From positions 5,104,001-5,168,000 of the forward strand of contig JAILWY010000026.1 of NCBI GenBank assembly GCA_022113835.1: DNA of 64,000 nt, given 5' to 3'. The notes below the pieces were generated by a model. It was not told where the DNA came from, made no database searches, and saw only the letters and a program-made list of their open reading frames with translations. The stretch comes from Atopsyche davidsoni. Its lineage: Eukaryota > Arthropoda > Insecta > Trichoptera > Hydrobiosidae. Positions within the stretch are counted from its first letter, which is position 1; each line of letters begins with the position of its first letter. A program made the position numbers and the translations under genes. Shown here in pieces: positions 25,700 to 39,064 of this stretch.

Positions 25700-26240
25700 G
25701 TATATTTTAAGGTTTCGTGTGCGGGCTAGCAGAAAAGGACAAGTTTGGAGGCTTTCATCCTGTGGATATCCCGGAGCGTCGCGTGTGCCTTAATAATCCA
25801 CATGCCAGTATCGCGGAATAATCTAGAACATTCTAGACCAGAGAATGCCACGGGGCGGTAATCTATACCGAGGTTCGTTGACTCCGTGCAGACGCACACA
25901 AGAAATACAAATTTAATTTAAATACATTAGTTAGCCGGCGTATTATTTACTGCAAGAATTTCGGCAACGTTGCAATAATAGTAAAAAGTTAATCCGTTTG
26001 AGTAGAAGCGGGTACACGGCTGTGATGGCTAATTCCGCTAAGTCCCCCGGCCAAGTTGTCGTAAAGCGCGGGGATGCTTTCGCGAGATTGTTTCGCGCGG
26101 GTCGGCGTGCGCGGAATCCCCAATGCGAGTGCTCGATCCATTATACATGGCGCGGCGCAGCGTGTCCTTGACCCCCATGCTGCAAGATGGCCGGCGATTC
26201 ACTCAAAAATGAAACACACTTTGAATTTAAACCACACTCC
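25700..26240. promoter_or_regulatory. GC islands with heat-shock-element-like palindrome
   Basis: TCTAGAACATTCTAGA at 25822-25837 (7-bp arms, 2-bp gap) contains GAAnnTTCnnGA, close to a heat-shock element. A second GC block follows at 26000-26200, ending near repeat C. Confidence 0.3.
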
Positions 26241-26300
26241 GATGCATTGGCTTTATTGCGCTATAAAGTTAACAAATTCAACATATCCTTAATGGGTAAT

Positions 26301-26836
26301 CCTTAAGGGTCTAGGTCGCATAATCGAGTTTTTTTTTATCATTTTCTAGTCCGTTTTGCGAAAAATCGACTGCACCAATCGAAAAAATTTAAATGCAAAA
26401 AGTTTGATACGTCCCTTCTTCCGAACAGAATATTTTTTTATTTCTTATAAATTTACTAGTAATATGATAAATATGTGTTTTTCCGATCGAAGTGTAGGAA
26501 TTTGGAGATACGTCATGTCCCTTTTCCAAGAGTCCAAAACATTTAAAAGTCTTTTTTTCAATTGGAATTAAAAGATTAAATATAAACCCTGTGCGATATA
26601 TTATTTAAAAAATAAAAAAATCTTTAACAAACTTTGGTTTTGAGAAGTCGTCATTTTATCCAACTTTTTAACGTCTTCAAGATTTTATTTTTCCTTGAAA
26701 ATGGACGTTTATTAAATAATAAAAAATAGATAAATATAATTTATAGTTTTCTCAATACTCTGTAAAAAAATCAACTTTCGACATATAAAAATAAAGTGAC
26801 AATTAAATTAATTAAATGACACGATTTCGCCAGGTA
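26301..26836 (+). repeat. Dispersed repeat C, copy 1
   Basis: About 536 bp that closely matches 60541-61079 in the same orientation, from the CTTAAGG start through the shared end CGATTTCGCCAGGTAA. It begins CCTTAAGGGTCT, the inverse of the far end of copy 2 (one base length difference). After 26836 it runs into unrelated sequence and then repeat A. No coding frame is conserved between copies. Confidence 0.85.
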
Positions 26837-26948
26837 ATTGACTGCCTCTGGTGTCTGGTTGGACCCCAGAGGCAATTAAAAGGCTGGAAGCAACTGCCTT
26901 AATACATATGAAACGTCTAAAAATCTGGTTAACATTTTTTTTTAAAAC

Positions 26949-27303
26949 GTCTCCCCTCCCCGTTTTCACAATTATGTTGCTTGTGCTTGGCTGCCATTTG
27001 GTAATGGAGTAGTTGACTCGGAATGATTGTGGAGGGGTATGCTCTGGAAGTACCTTGTCGAGGTGGGAGGCTCCTGCTATTGTTTCTGTAGCTTGCTGCA
27101 GAAGCAGCATTAGATCTAAACGCCAGACCTTTGTAAGGAAAGTATTATATAATAATGCTATTGGGCAGCAGCAATACACAAACATTTCCTTCCAATATAA
27201 AACTGCGGTGTAGAACCCACTACACTATTTTCCCCTTAGAAACCATGAATACTGCTTTAGCATGAATATATTCTCAGTAAAATGGCACTTGATGAAGAAG
27301 AAG
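26949..27303 (+). repeat. Dispersed retroposon repeat A, copy 1
   Basis: Shares with the other copies, in order: CTCCCC...TTGCTTGTGC near the start, CCTGCTATTGTTTCTG, GATCTAAACGC, AATGCTATTGGGCAGCAGCA, CCCACTACACTATTTTC, and a GATGAAGAAGAAG tail. The minus-strand frame of 125 residues over it is a by-product. No target duplication was found. Confidence 0.8.
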
Positions 27304-27929
27304 TGCCTTTGAACACGATTAATTTGTTTCCAGTGGTAAACAAGCACAAAAAGAGACATTTCACATTAGCAGGAATACTGTATGGTACATTAGTAAAATA
27401 AAAAATCCCGAAAGAACCGATGAAGAATAGAGTGGAGTTATGAAACAAAGAGTAAGAAGCCGCAAGTGAATTTTGGGTGAATTTGAACTTGGGTGAAGTG
27501 AAGTTCTTTGCTGCAGTGAATAGAAACTTGCCGATGGTGATGGCAGTTATCCGTGAAAAGAGCCGCCGTCGTTCCCAGATTACTCAGCTAAATTCTATCG
27601 ATTAGCTCTCAGCATAATATTAAATTAACAAGAAAAAAGCAGCGTTGTAAACGAATATCACCCGCCGTATCTCAGAGATGCAAATAACGAGATGCCGACG
27701 CCGCGGAGATGAGAAAAAAGTTTTTTTAATGCAAAAACGTAATGGAAAAACAATAAACTTTTGACGTCCCGAAAGCGCCATAACAAAAACGTATAAAAAC
27801 TAAATATGCAACTTCTGTTTCGGTAGACGAAATTTTGTTCAAACTGTGTTATCTATAAAAATTCTAAACAATTTATTCTAACATAAAGATAGTAATCTAT
27901 AATCGACTGACCGATTTGAATTTTAATTC

Positions 27930-28230
27930 TCGTGCGATCGCTGTTATTAGTCGTTATTTGGGAGCGCGGCCTGCTCTTCCAATCTATAAAGTTGTATCGG
28001 AGAGCATTCCTCGCGCGGACACTTCCTCCGCCGCGACTGCTGGCCGCCAGAGCCGAGCACGGATCCCGAGGGGGTGATTATTCAAATGAATAACAATAAA
28101 AAACTGTAACAATAAAAAACTGTACCAAAAAAAACACAAGTGGGCGCGGGCGGACCGACGGCGGTAGAGTGAGCGCCAGACATGCTGTCCGGCCCAACGC
28201 CACAAGACAGCCAAACTACATTAGCGGTTG
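27930..28230. promoter_or_regulatory. GC island with short tandem duplication
   Basis: TAACAATAAAAAACTG occurs twice in tandem at 28091-28122 inside an otherwise GC-rich block. No coding evidence. Confidence 0.25.
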
Positions 28231-30049
28231 AAATCCAAATGCGGTCTCGCTAATATTTTTTAACGCTTAGCATTATACATGCAATTAGTTTCACTCTGCA
28301 AAGTTGTACTTGCACAGATTACGTGGGCGAGTCTGGCACTCCTACGTTAGGAAATGTTGTTCTCTGCGTCGCATGACCATTGTCTCTGAGTGACGGTTCC
28401 TATAATAGCTATCAGGTCATGTAAATCTGCCAGTCTGATGTATCAAACATGACTTCGTCGGCGGTGAACTGTGTATATAATGTGGACGACTCCGTACAAA
28501 GCCTTCCGATAGAACGAGCGACAGTTCACTGAAAGTGTATTTGAAGGCTATTTTAATAGGCTCATCGAAAATTGAAGTATGAAAACGGTTGCAGAGAGAA
28601 GCTTTCTCTTTTATAAAATACACATACACGTTTAATAAACCTACACTGTTTTTGTATTAATATAATAAAAATTAATTCATATTACGATTTTAAGTATAAA
28701 AAAACAGCATTGGATTCTATTCATGAACGATAAAGTATTGCAACAAAAAATTTATTCTATTTTACATATTAAAAATAAATAATTCAGTAAATCAGATTCA
28801 GAAATATTATACTAATATTTCGGAGATATTTTAACACTCAGTGAACACAATGGTGTCGTTAATCGATAAACATATTTTTTTGTATAATCGAATTTGAATA
28901 TTTTTCATAATTTATAAAAAGCAACCTTTTTTAAATATGATTTAATGCCGCATTGAATGACGAGCTGGCTTTTATGATAATGGGCGGTGATGATGTCACC
29001 CGCCAGAAGTTCGGCGCTCACTCTACACGGCCCCAGGGCTTTTAGGCCAATGTCCGATTTGTATTATATTACGTATTATTCATGCTCCATTTCAAGAAGT
29101 ATAAGATTACTGACAGCGCATTTATTACTGCCATTGTTTTAATAATAATACTTTTGTCCACTAATTGTATCTTATTCAGTTTTAAGTGGTTATATTGGTG
29201 GAGGTTATAGACCAGGAGGACATTAGAGCTGACCGTAAACCGAAGTTTAAATGCTTTTTTAACGTCATCCAAAATTTATTTTTTACAATAATCTCCACCG
29301 TGAACAAAATTAACATTAAATAATTTCAAAGACGTACAAAGCTAAGGAATAGCCAAACTCCGCCTCGGCGATAGAGCGGGTACATCAGAGAGTCTTATTA
29401 ACTGGATCAAAGCAAATTTGAATACAATAACAGCTCAGTGAATACAACAATGCAGCGATACGCATCTCAGAGTACTTAGCGAGATGAACGTTTGCATCCA
29501 TCATGCTGAGACGTCAATATTTGCATAATGCGATAGCATCGCCTGCAACCAAAAACTACCATTCAAAACAGAGCTCACTTGAAGTATGGGTTGCCAAAGA
29601 GAATATGAAAGTAGAGTACGCAAGTCAAAGAAAACACATTTAGACTGAAATACACAGTGCTTCAAGCCTCATAGTATCACTCATATTAGCATGTACATGC
29701 ATAACAGATTTTACTATTTAACTGAAGCTACTTTTACTGTGATTGAGCCAATTCCTGAATACAGAAATTTCAGTTTGAAAATTGTCGAATTTCTTCGTTA
29801 ACAAACAAACACTTAGTTCATTGAAAATAATGCATGTTTACGCAATGATTTATTATATCAATATATTTTAAGATTGTATAAATGTACACAAATATCAGAT
29901 ATTTTTACAATCTATGTCACCAAGAATCATAAAAAGTTGTCAGACTCTATTGACTCATCCGAGAGTATCCATAAAACATAAAAGCATCGATGCTGTAAAC
30001 AACATAGCACTTCCACGACAAACAAACGTATAATTTCCCAAAACATAAT

Positions 30050-30330
30050 AACATAAAGTGAGATATCGCCACCCGCCACGGTCTCTGCAAGTAGGGCTAA
30101 CTTCAGCTCATAAAATGACTTCGATCGGAGTTGACCAACAAACAGACGTAAAGGAGTGGATCTCTTCTCCAAGTGTTATATTTCATAAACTTTGCGACAG
30201 CTTAAAACCGACCGGCTCATCCCGAGGAGTGCAGCCGTGGGAAAACTTCCAACTCCAGGTGCTTACGAGAAAATCAATTAAAAGTTGCATCCTTTCAAGG
30301 TGATCCATCTCGGTGGGCGCCTGAAAACTT
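30050..30330. promoter_or_regulatory. GC island with Su(H) site and a good splice acceptor
   Basis: CGTGGGAA (exact Su(H) consensus) at 30236-30243. On the minus strand TTTGTTTAAGTTTTCAG ends at 30323 and would open APTEMDHLERMQLLIDFL, which I do not recognise. A small alternative exon is possible but unsupported. Confidence 0.25.
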
Positions 30331-30568
30331 AAACAAACCAGGTAGCAATTAGGGGTAGTAATAAACGACAATGTACTGTATTTTTGTTTTTTTTGACGTA
30401 ATAAATGTTTTTAATAAAAATTTAAATTATACGTGACTTCTCTAGTTCCAACTGCTGTCAAAAAGTACGCTATAAATCCTCTGTAAAATTTAACGGGAAA
30501 ACAGAAAAAGATTTATTCCAACGGATATCTCTCCCGGAGAAGCTTTCATAAGAGGCAATCTATAGAGA

Positions 30569-30610
30569 GCTGAACCTACGATTGATTATAGAATCAATCG
30601 TAGGTTCAGC
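30569..30610. repeat. Perfect hairpin, 19-bp arms, 4-nt loop
   Basis: Arms 30569-30587 and 30592-30610 are exact reverse complements (GCTGAACCTACGATTGATT) with loop ATAG. No transposon features are seen around it. Confidence 0.92.
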
Positions 30611-31049
30611 ATACGTAGCGTAAAAGTACTATTATATAATTTTATTATATTTAGGTCGTAAGGGTAGAGAAAACTCAACACCATAGAAAAGCATAAAATG
30701 ACGCATATTCAAAGGAAGACTATCATGTCCTAAACAATATACTAGAATAGTTTACATACAAGAAAATAATTGAACCACCTACTAGGCTCATATTTAAATA
30801 GCAAATAACTCATTAATATAAAAAATAATAATAATATTAAAGTAGCTCTGATTGTGGTTTTTAAAAATAAACGTACGCATACAAAATACCGTTTCGATAA
30901 GGGCTTTTTTATTTGTTGCCAGATAACAATTACTTTTAGTGAATTTCAAACGATTCATCTATTGTTACAAAAAACACGTCCGCACGGTACTTCTACTAGC
31001 TAAATTAATAAATAGTCAAAAATCGATTATTTTAATCAAAGTACTTTCT

Positions 31050-31850
31050 GAATGCCAAAGACGCTGTAGAAGTCGGGCCAATTTCATTCACGAGCGTGAA
31101 GTGTCCATGTTTCGCCCGGAGTTCAGCGGGCTCTGCACTAATTACGCGGTGATTGTTTACGCGGACCGGGCCGAGTTCCCATGGCCGGGCCGGGCGAGGA
31201 GCTGCAGCGGCCTCCGGTGGCCTCCGGTGGCCTCCGCCGCCCACCTGTTGACGTCTTCAATTAGCGGCCGCACGCCCGGCTGGGCAGGACTTCAGGACTT
31301 CACGACCGAGCGCGGCGGAGCACTTCTGCGGTCATCCGAGCGCTCGCCCGTCTCCGCTCGGTTAGACACTATCAATTTTAACATCGAGGCTTCTTTCCTG
31401 CGGTAAATAAATAGCGCAAAGTCTGCGCGCTGCGAGCTCGCCTATTTTGCAGGTAAACCTCCACGCAATGAAAACTGTATGAAAAAAAATACAACTTGGT
31501 ATGTAGAATTGTAGCTAACAAGATTGAGTGTAGTCTCTGTTCAATTTATCTTGTTTTGATTCACCTAACTGTGAATTTTAAGTCTATGCAAGAATTCCAA
31601 ACAGACCAGTAAATAAACGACAAAAAGACATTCTCGGAGTGTCTTCTTTGTAAGGTCCCCGACTCGCTCGGTCGGCGTTTTTTCTCGTCCGACTTCCGCT
31701 CGCGTTGGAGTAGCGAATCGCCCGAATCATCCTCAGAGCAGATTCAAATCATTCCGTCACGTACAAATGGTATTAATTAATGCGGTCTGCGGCGCTGCCA
31801 CGCCGAACTCCTCCGGGGGACTGCACAGCTTCTACTATCGATCACTTCTA
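31050..31850. promoter_or_regulatory. GC islands, candidate regulatory
   Basis: 31050-31440 has GGTGGCCTCC tandemly repeated at about 31207-31232, AGGACTTC duplicated near 31288 and a CACCTG box. 31640-31830 is a second CpG-rich block. The 155-residue plus-strand frame across the first is not convincing. Confidence 0.3.
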
Positions 31851-32379
31851 GTAACAAACAATATCAAACGCAATCGATTGTTTCTACTAACAATAAAAAT
31901 CTACTAAGACGCATCGGCTAAAATTCGTAGCTTAATCGTGCTTTAGCAAGACGTGTAAATGCATGACTATTTTACATAAGTATGTGTAATAAAAGATGAC
32001 ACCAATAATTGTATATTTATGATCTAATTAAAACCTTTAGTACATCAGTCACAGCGAAAAGAAAACGTTTCAGGGCATATTATAGTTTGCTGTTAAAAAA
32101 GGTAAATAAACATGTAACAACTTTTGAAAAAGAGCCGTTCACTGTGAATAACTGTTTAAAGCAAAAGTGTCTCGCAGTGCTAACTGGTCTTACTATTAAA
32201 AACTCATATGATAATAATGCATTAAAGTTATTCCTACTATCAATATCAATCAATCAATGTTAACGTAAAAGCCATATATTTAAATATTCACTTTATTATT
32301 ACAGTATTATGTTTAGTAATTACTCAGTGTTGTAAATACGAAAGGCAATAGTAATTTCTAAATCTGAAATCAGCGTTTG

Positions 32380-32610
32380 AAGTTGTATCAGGTGTGGGTG
32401 CGCCCAGGTAGGTGCAGGCTGCGCTGGCTGGCTCTGGCAAATGCCGTCTCGGCCGGGAGCAGTCGTGACTGGGGCGGCACGCGCCCGCGAGGGCAGGGGG
32501 CACGGGGCGGGAGCGCGATGCGGGGGTGCGGGGCGGGACACGCGCCCGGTGCGGCGCTGCCTGCGATTCATCGCCAACTTCCTCCTCGTGAACGAGATAG
32601 GAGTCAGGTA
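32380..32610. promoter_or_regulatory. GC island abutting the pogo-type MITE
   Basis: Strong CpG block, open on several frames. A plus-strand frame reads RRCLRFIANFLLVNEIGV before a CAG/GTACAG donor-like site that coincides with the MITE edge. Not recognised; probably not an exon. Confidence 0.25.
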
Positions 32611-32988
32611 CAGTAATACCCCGCTTTACGCGAGGGATACGTTCCGGAAAAAATCGCCTTACCATAAGTGAAATTCGCGTATATCGGGGTTTACGATTAA
32701 ACATACATGCATAGTCAAAACTTAATACAAAAAAATACGAATCTTTTTAATCAATCACTTTATGCAGTATTACATGTTATTTTTACTGAAAAATACATCT
32801 ATTGTCTTTTTTGGGTAGCGTTTCTTTTACGTTCTTGTAAAATACGTTCATAACACCCAACGCTGTTTTTAATTGTTAAGAGAAGTCAATGACTACATTA
32901 TGTTCATACACATTCTTAAATAAGAAATTCACGTAATGCGATGCATTTTAACGCGAAAAACGGGGTCGCGTAAAGCGGGGTATTACTG
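32611..32988. mobile_element. pogo/Tigger-type MITE, 378 bp
   Basis: The terminal inverted repeats are perfect over 22 bp and begin CAGTAATACCCCGCTTTACG, very like pogo/Tigger-family ends. TA precedes the left end (32609-32610). The right flank is AA, so the TA duplication is damaged on that side. There is no transposase frame. It sits directly at the end of the GC island at 32380-32610. Confidence 0.85.
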
Positions 32989-34059
32989 AATTTTACGAAG
33001 GAACGAAAACTTGACCAAAAATAAATATAAATTAAATTTATTACTTTTATTTTAGTAAAGATATGGAATGAATGGAATACACATAAAACGACAATAAAAA
33101 CTAGTTAACTACTATATATTTAATAAGACACAAGTGGATAATAGTATGTCACTTATAGAATTATTTTTTTTTCCATTGCTTATTCAATATTAACAAGATA
33201 TATTATAACATTAACAAGCATTTTATATAGTATATGTACATTTATATAAATTCAAAAAATACAATTCAAATAGAAAATTATTGCAAATTTGTCAAACATA
33301 TTTTTTTTTCTGTGAACAAGCACCGGTTTTACACTTGAAAATAATAATGAGTATTTTTACCACAAGTTATGAGTCGCGGACGTGAATTTAAAAAGTGTAT
33401 TTTCAATCGTTTTATGTTTAATCATTATTCTGAACAATAATATGAGAGTATAAATCAAATTTATTGAATATCCATTTATTTCCAGATAAATATAACGTAT
33501 ACTCAAAATATGCATAAAAGATAGTAAATCTGTTTGCCAGGAATAAATAATACCTGATCGATGTCATCCTTGTATGTAAATAAATACTAATATCTCTTGC
33601 ACACAGCGTGATAAGATTATCTTGGAAACGTGGCGGGGCTATATGACACATTGTGGGCATAAAAGCCAGAAGAGATACTTTTAGGTGGAGGTTAACTGCT
33701 TACACCGTCTTTCTAAATTTATTTATTTACAAAAATGTATGTTTTTAATGATTTTCCAAATTCAACAAAAATTTTATGTAATGTCAGAAATACTTTCAAA
33801 TGTAATTCTTGTTTACCCAACGGAAGCGATCAACCTTAAAATTGAATATTTTACAAAACGAACTGACCGGTCATTTGATTACAGATTTTAATTTATAACT
33901 TGTTACAAAGCATATTTTACTTTACTTTCATCATTTTAAAACTATTCGGATGAGACTGATTATGCTTCACGACTAGCAGAGGCGAGTCATTCTGAGTGAG
34001 TTTAGATGAAAAATTAATTAAGGTAGTTCAATTGTATGTGCACAACCTGGCATTGCGTC

Positions 34060-34325
34060 ATTGCCGCGTAATTCAAGGAACCTTCCCGCACACGCACATG
34101 ATGGTGCGACACACGTGAGCCCCGCTGGTGCCCGTCGGCAGCCATCAAGTGCGCATCCAGATAAGCTGAAGTGTGTAAATATACAACAACAAAGCAAAGG
34201 GCATCAATGAAGCGCAACGGGGGCAGGAGAATGGGGCGGCGAGCGCCTGATTGTATGAACGAGTGCGGGCCTCGCATGGGGGAGAGACGAGGGGCCCCCG
34301 GTTCCCACGCCCGCAGACTGCCTTG
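34060..34325. promoter_or_regulatory. GC island with Su(H), Sox and GATA-like motifs
   Basis: TTCCCACG (Su(H) on the minus strand) at 34302-34309, AACAAAGCAAAG at about 34190 and AGATAAG at about 34160. Confidence 0.3.
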
Positions 34326-35574
34326 ATTTTATATTATTATACAAGGGGCATATTAATTATTCTAAATTAAAAAAAAAATTAAAAAAAATCTTATGATTAA
34401 TAAATTAAACAAGGTAGTAATATTTGTAGAACTAATATAGGAGTCAACTGTTTTACAACAGAAAAAATATATATAACATTTATTTGATATTTTTAACATA
34501 TTGGTCTGACTTTCTTCGAAAAATAAAGTTTGTGATAAAAATGATATACTTATCAAATAACAATAAATCTGGAACTCGCATACCCAGTGTTTATAAAAAA
34601 TGTGTTTTAATTCCATGCAAAAAATTAATTTCTATTTTCGTTTAAATATTTTTTTTAAATTCTGTTTGGTAGGAATGAAAACCTTTGTGTAAATAAATAT
34701 GTTTGTGGTAGTGTGTGCCATGTCGGGTTGGTATTACATATTCATGCATTCGTTCTGTATGGCCGCAAGTAGTTTTCTGTTTCCCCCTTTAATACGGTGC
34801 GTGGCTTTCATTGCGTGTTATAATAACTGCCTTTGAACTCTCGTAGATATCAAATTAACTCTGATTGTAGACGAGGTTTATTTATGTGCCGACTGATAGC
34901 TTGTTTATTGTGAGGGAAACGTGTGAACGCAACCCATGCGTCAATAGAGAGATGCCATTTTGATAAAAATTGTAATAATATTATTGAAATAACAATAAGA
35001 ACAGAATGCATAGATGCGAGGAATTTCATAGCAAATATATGCGATCGCGATTAATGTCCATATGGAAAAGGAATATTTTGATACTCCATTAGCAATAGAA
35101 ATACATTAAACAGGAATGTATAGAACGTTCACCTGAAAAAGATCGGTTTTATCTGGTAATTTGGAGCAAAAAAAGTACTATTTATTTACCTTAAAAATCC
35201 TTTCTCGAGGATTCTTTCAGAGGGCATCCCTTCAAATTGGCGAAAACAAGAACCGACGGAGGTGCCGCTACCCCGGGGAGGCTCTCGGAGTACATTTCTC
35301 AAGTTAGAAGATTTTATCAGCGCGTTTACTTTTCAAATTGAATAAATATTAACTTCTTTTAAAGCTTTTGCGTAAGGCCCTTCGCGAAAATATTATTCTC
35401 TCGAGTCTCAAAATTTAATTATACCCATTTGTAGTATTATTTTTTGTTGGAAAATACGCGAAATAACATTTTGCATAGCAATTTAGATTCTTATTTTTAC
35501 TGTTTGCGCGGTGAGCGATAACGCGCTAAGCAAAGATACACCGAACTCATAACAACAAAGGCGAGCTGGAAGCG

Positions 35575-36475
35575 TTAAAAACTAGCGATATCATCGAGTT
35601 TGGGCTTTTTTTGTGCGGCAGACAGCCCCGAGTGGAACCCTTTGCACTGCGGAATCTGCTGCGGGAGTGCAAAAAGCCGAACAATCGCTCCCATCCAGGG
35701 TCGATGGAAATGAAAAAGCCCGCGGACAGGGGCGGGGGCGTCCAGGACCGAAGCGCTCAGGACGACTTCGAATCATCGACTGCCATATTTTTTTTAACCC
35801 AGGTATTCATAGTATCATTTTAGCAGTGATTAATCTACTAGCGATATTCAAAATCGTTATTCGCATAATTGGTTTATTTGTATTTTGTTAATTTAATATT
35901 ATGATCTGTCAATAATAAAACTGGATCATTAAGCACACATTACACCCACTTAAAAGCAATCTGAATATTTTTTAGATTTTTATGGGTGGTTTACAAAACA
36001 ATTTAACAATAGAAGACAGTCTTATTCTCTATTCTATTTGAATTTTCTTAAAAAAATCCGTATGATTTTACTAGAAAAAAAAAATTCAAATCACTTTATA
36101 TTGTACCTTGTTGCAGCTCAATGACATAGCTGAAGGTGAATTCATGCAAGAATTACGTACTTTTAATTACGTGTGTGTATTTCCCCTGCGGTAAAAACAA
36201 CGAATACAATAATCGTGAATAGTAAGAACCTATTGCGGAGCACGACCCTGCATTCCTCGCAGTGCTTGTCAACTGCTGTTGTAGAACATTCTGAGCCCGC
36301 GACGATCATCACAATGCAAGAGGATTACTACCCTGGAGATGTGCCCGCCTCACGCCACACGCTACACGCCACACTGCACACAGCAAAGCGCATTAAATGC
36401 AATTTGAACCTGCGTGCTACACACTGCACAATTTGCCAAGATACCCATCAAACCGGGCACCGCATTATGCGGTAG
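35575..36475. promoter_or_regulatory. Two GC islands
   Basis: 35575-35780 and 36230-36475. Open frames of 92-100 residues lack any family signature. Nothing else noted. Confidence 0.2.
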
Positions 36476-36973
36476 GAATTACTGAGAAGAAAAGGGGTGT
36501 CTCCTCTAGCAAGCGTTATTGAAAGATTATTTTACAAACAATGGACTTGCTCTCTTTTACGACAGCACCTTGTCAGGAATATCTACCTACATTCACAATT
36601 GTAAATAAAGATCCATGTCAATAAAATTATCCGTACAAATAGCTAGTATCATCTCATATTGTCTCACATTGTGACCCCTTCAGTGCCGAGCGAATCGAGA
36701 GTTCCATCCGAGATGGTTCTTAACTTCTTGCAATTTGTTCGAAGAACTTCTTAATCTGGAGCTCTCTAGCGATGTTATTTATCTGGCGAATTCTAAACGA
36801 CCGACCATTGTATGTACATATGCATCATCCTCTTTAAGGCATGTTTTGCTTTAATTAATTACTTTAGTGAATCAAGAAAAATCTATTCAATAATAAAATT
36901 AGAAAAGAAAACGATATATTACATTATATATGTATAATTTATATTCTTCAAGCGGAAAAAAACCTGCATATAT

Positions 36974-37118
36974 AGGTGTCCCAAAATTAACGCAAGATTT
37001 GAATTTGTCGCAATTTTTGCAGTAAAGTTTTGGGAACACTTAAAAAATCAATTTGACAGCTGACAGTTTAGTACAAAATAACGACAAATTCAAATCTTGC
37101 GTTAATTTTGGGACACCT
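36974..37118. mobile_element. snap-back MITE with 37-bp perfect inverted repeats
   Basis: Left arm 36974-37010 (AGGTGTCCCAAAATTAACGC...) and right arm 37082-37118 are exact reverse complements over 37 bp. Weaker complementarity continues inward. The 71-bp centre has no coding capacity. The flanks are TA-rich (TATA on the left, TTTATA on the right), so the target duplication is not certain. Perfect arms in old intronic DNA suggest a recent insertion. Probably Tc1/mariner-derived; the family is not assigned. Confidence 0.82.
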
Positions 37119-37254
37119 TTATAAACACTTGTAAAGTTAGATAAAATGCATACAGCATAAGAAAGTTTTCGGTTTTGTAAAGGATCTCTAAATGTGAATC
37201 GATTTTCAGGATATCGTGTATTATGATTAAGAAGGGTGTCTTGTTTTTATCGGC

Positions 37255-37470
37255 AGGTTAGGTTAAGTTTGGCGGAGCACGCCAGCGCGCCGGGCACGCG
37301 AGCACGCGGGCACGCCGCCACGCGCCCGCCCATTGTCGGTCCACCCTTTGTCGCTGGCCTGGCCTGTCACCCATCCTCTATAATGGCCACATAATAAACT
37401 GTGTGAATTCCGGCTCATAATGGCCAGGTCGCATTCAGCGCGGTGACGAATACAATGGGGAGGACCTCTA
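37255..37470. promoter_or_regulatory. GC island with repeated ATAATGGCCA
   Basis: ATAATGGCCA at 37380-37389 and 37417-37426. CCATTGT and CCTTTGT (Sox/HMG-like) lie just upstream. CpG-dense start. Confidence 0.3.
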
Positions 37471-39064
37471 TACAGCTTATTGTCAATTTTATTTATAAAG
37501 TGCTCGAGGGATATTTTGACACACGGTGCTGAAAACGCATTTGTATTTTTTATTGAATTAACAATACATTATTTCATACGAAATACTGAACAGGAAAATT
37601 TATATATACTTCAATAACTATTCTAATAAACTTATATTAATTCAAGCCACAATTGCAAGTCCGCTTTTATAGTACTTAAACGATATACCGCTTCATATGA
37701 AATATTAATGTTTCTCTCATTGCAACAAATGCTTTGACCACTTACTGCCGTTTGATTGATTTTGCAATGGCAACACATATACCTCGCAAATATTATTTTT
37801 TTAATCAGTAAGGAAGCAAAATTTCCCAAAATATTGCAGTTAAATAACTTGGCACGTTACTGCATCTACTTATTTTGCATGAATATGCTCTATTGTTACT
37901 CGCAATGTCAGCGCATTTTGTTTAGTTGCGTATTTTTAATACTATGTATAAATGTATAATCGACGAAAATGAAACGGCATGTTGCAGTAATCGAGAGTTA
38001 CCCTCACCATTTACAAATTAATTATATTTTAAGAGGAGGTTATTTTCCAATCGATTGCAATATTAAAGCATTTTGCGCCGCTTTAAATACCTGTGTACGG
38101 CCACCGTACTATTATAAAACAATTAATATTGAGTTTTATGTTGTTTTTTTTACCGTTGATCTGTACGCAAGTGAATCCCAAGGGGCGCCGCGTGCTCCCT
38201 CGTGCAGGTAAACGGTCCGACAGTTTTTTCAGCAGTCGACGGTGGTCCGCGATGTTATTCGATGTCCTCAAATTTAATGAAAAAATCCGCAGCGCGTCCC
38301 GACGGGATCGATAGGATTCGATCGAAGCTGTTTTACACGAGCACGCTCGTGAAACAATAAGGTGTCGTTCATAAATATTGTGCAATTGCGGAATCACAAA
38401 AAGAAAAAACTTCAACGCTTGCATAAGACGTATTGCTTTGTGCATTGGAACCTGTAGCCAGAAATACATACAGTGACTACAATAACGGTCATATTTCCAT
38501 GCAGGTAAAAAAAATGTAAAAGAAACGTTCTATGTGTGAGGTGAATTTAATTTGTACAATCGAGAACTTGCTCCATTTTTTATTTGCAAATTCAAGATTT
38601 CATCACCGTGATAATTAGTTGATTCATTGTTATATCGTCCAATAAACGTTTTTAGAAAACAATAAATCAAGTTCAAGCGTAATGTGTTTACGTGTATTCA
38701 ATAAAATAATCGTATATTTTTAAATGAATGTGTCTCAATATACAAAAAATACTAAATTATGACAAATCAATACATTTCCCATAAAATAAAACGACTATTT
38801 ATGTAATATATTTCGTAGGATAATTTCACGGTACAGTGATAAAAACAGTGGGTGTTTTTTGGCAGCCATGCGTAGGTAAATTAACGTACACAATATTAGA
38901 ATTTATCTTCATTTCAATTTAAATAACAATAAACACCTACTCTATCAAATATTTAAAAAAAATTCTAAATTTACAATTTCAAAAAAGATTAGGGCAGTGT
39001 AAAATGGGCCGCAGCAGCTATTCCAGATATTGCTCATTCGATGAAAGACAAACGTGATCCAATT

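Noticed and set aside
26808..27185. 125-residue minus-strand ORF
   Set aside because: Lies across repeat C end and repeat A; not conserved as a frame in the other copies.
30939..31406. 155-residue plus-strand ORF
   Set aside because: Half AT-rich intron, half CpG island with short tandem repeats; no motif, no splice support.
37255..37266. Telomere-like TTAGG units
   Set aside because: Only about two units (AGGTTAGGTTA); not a telomeric array.
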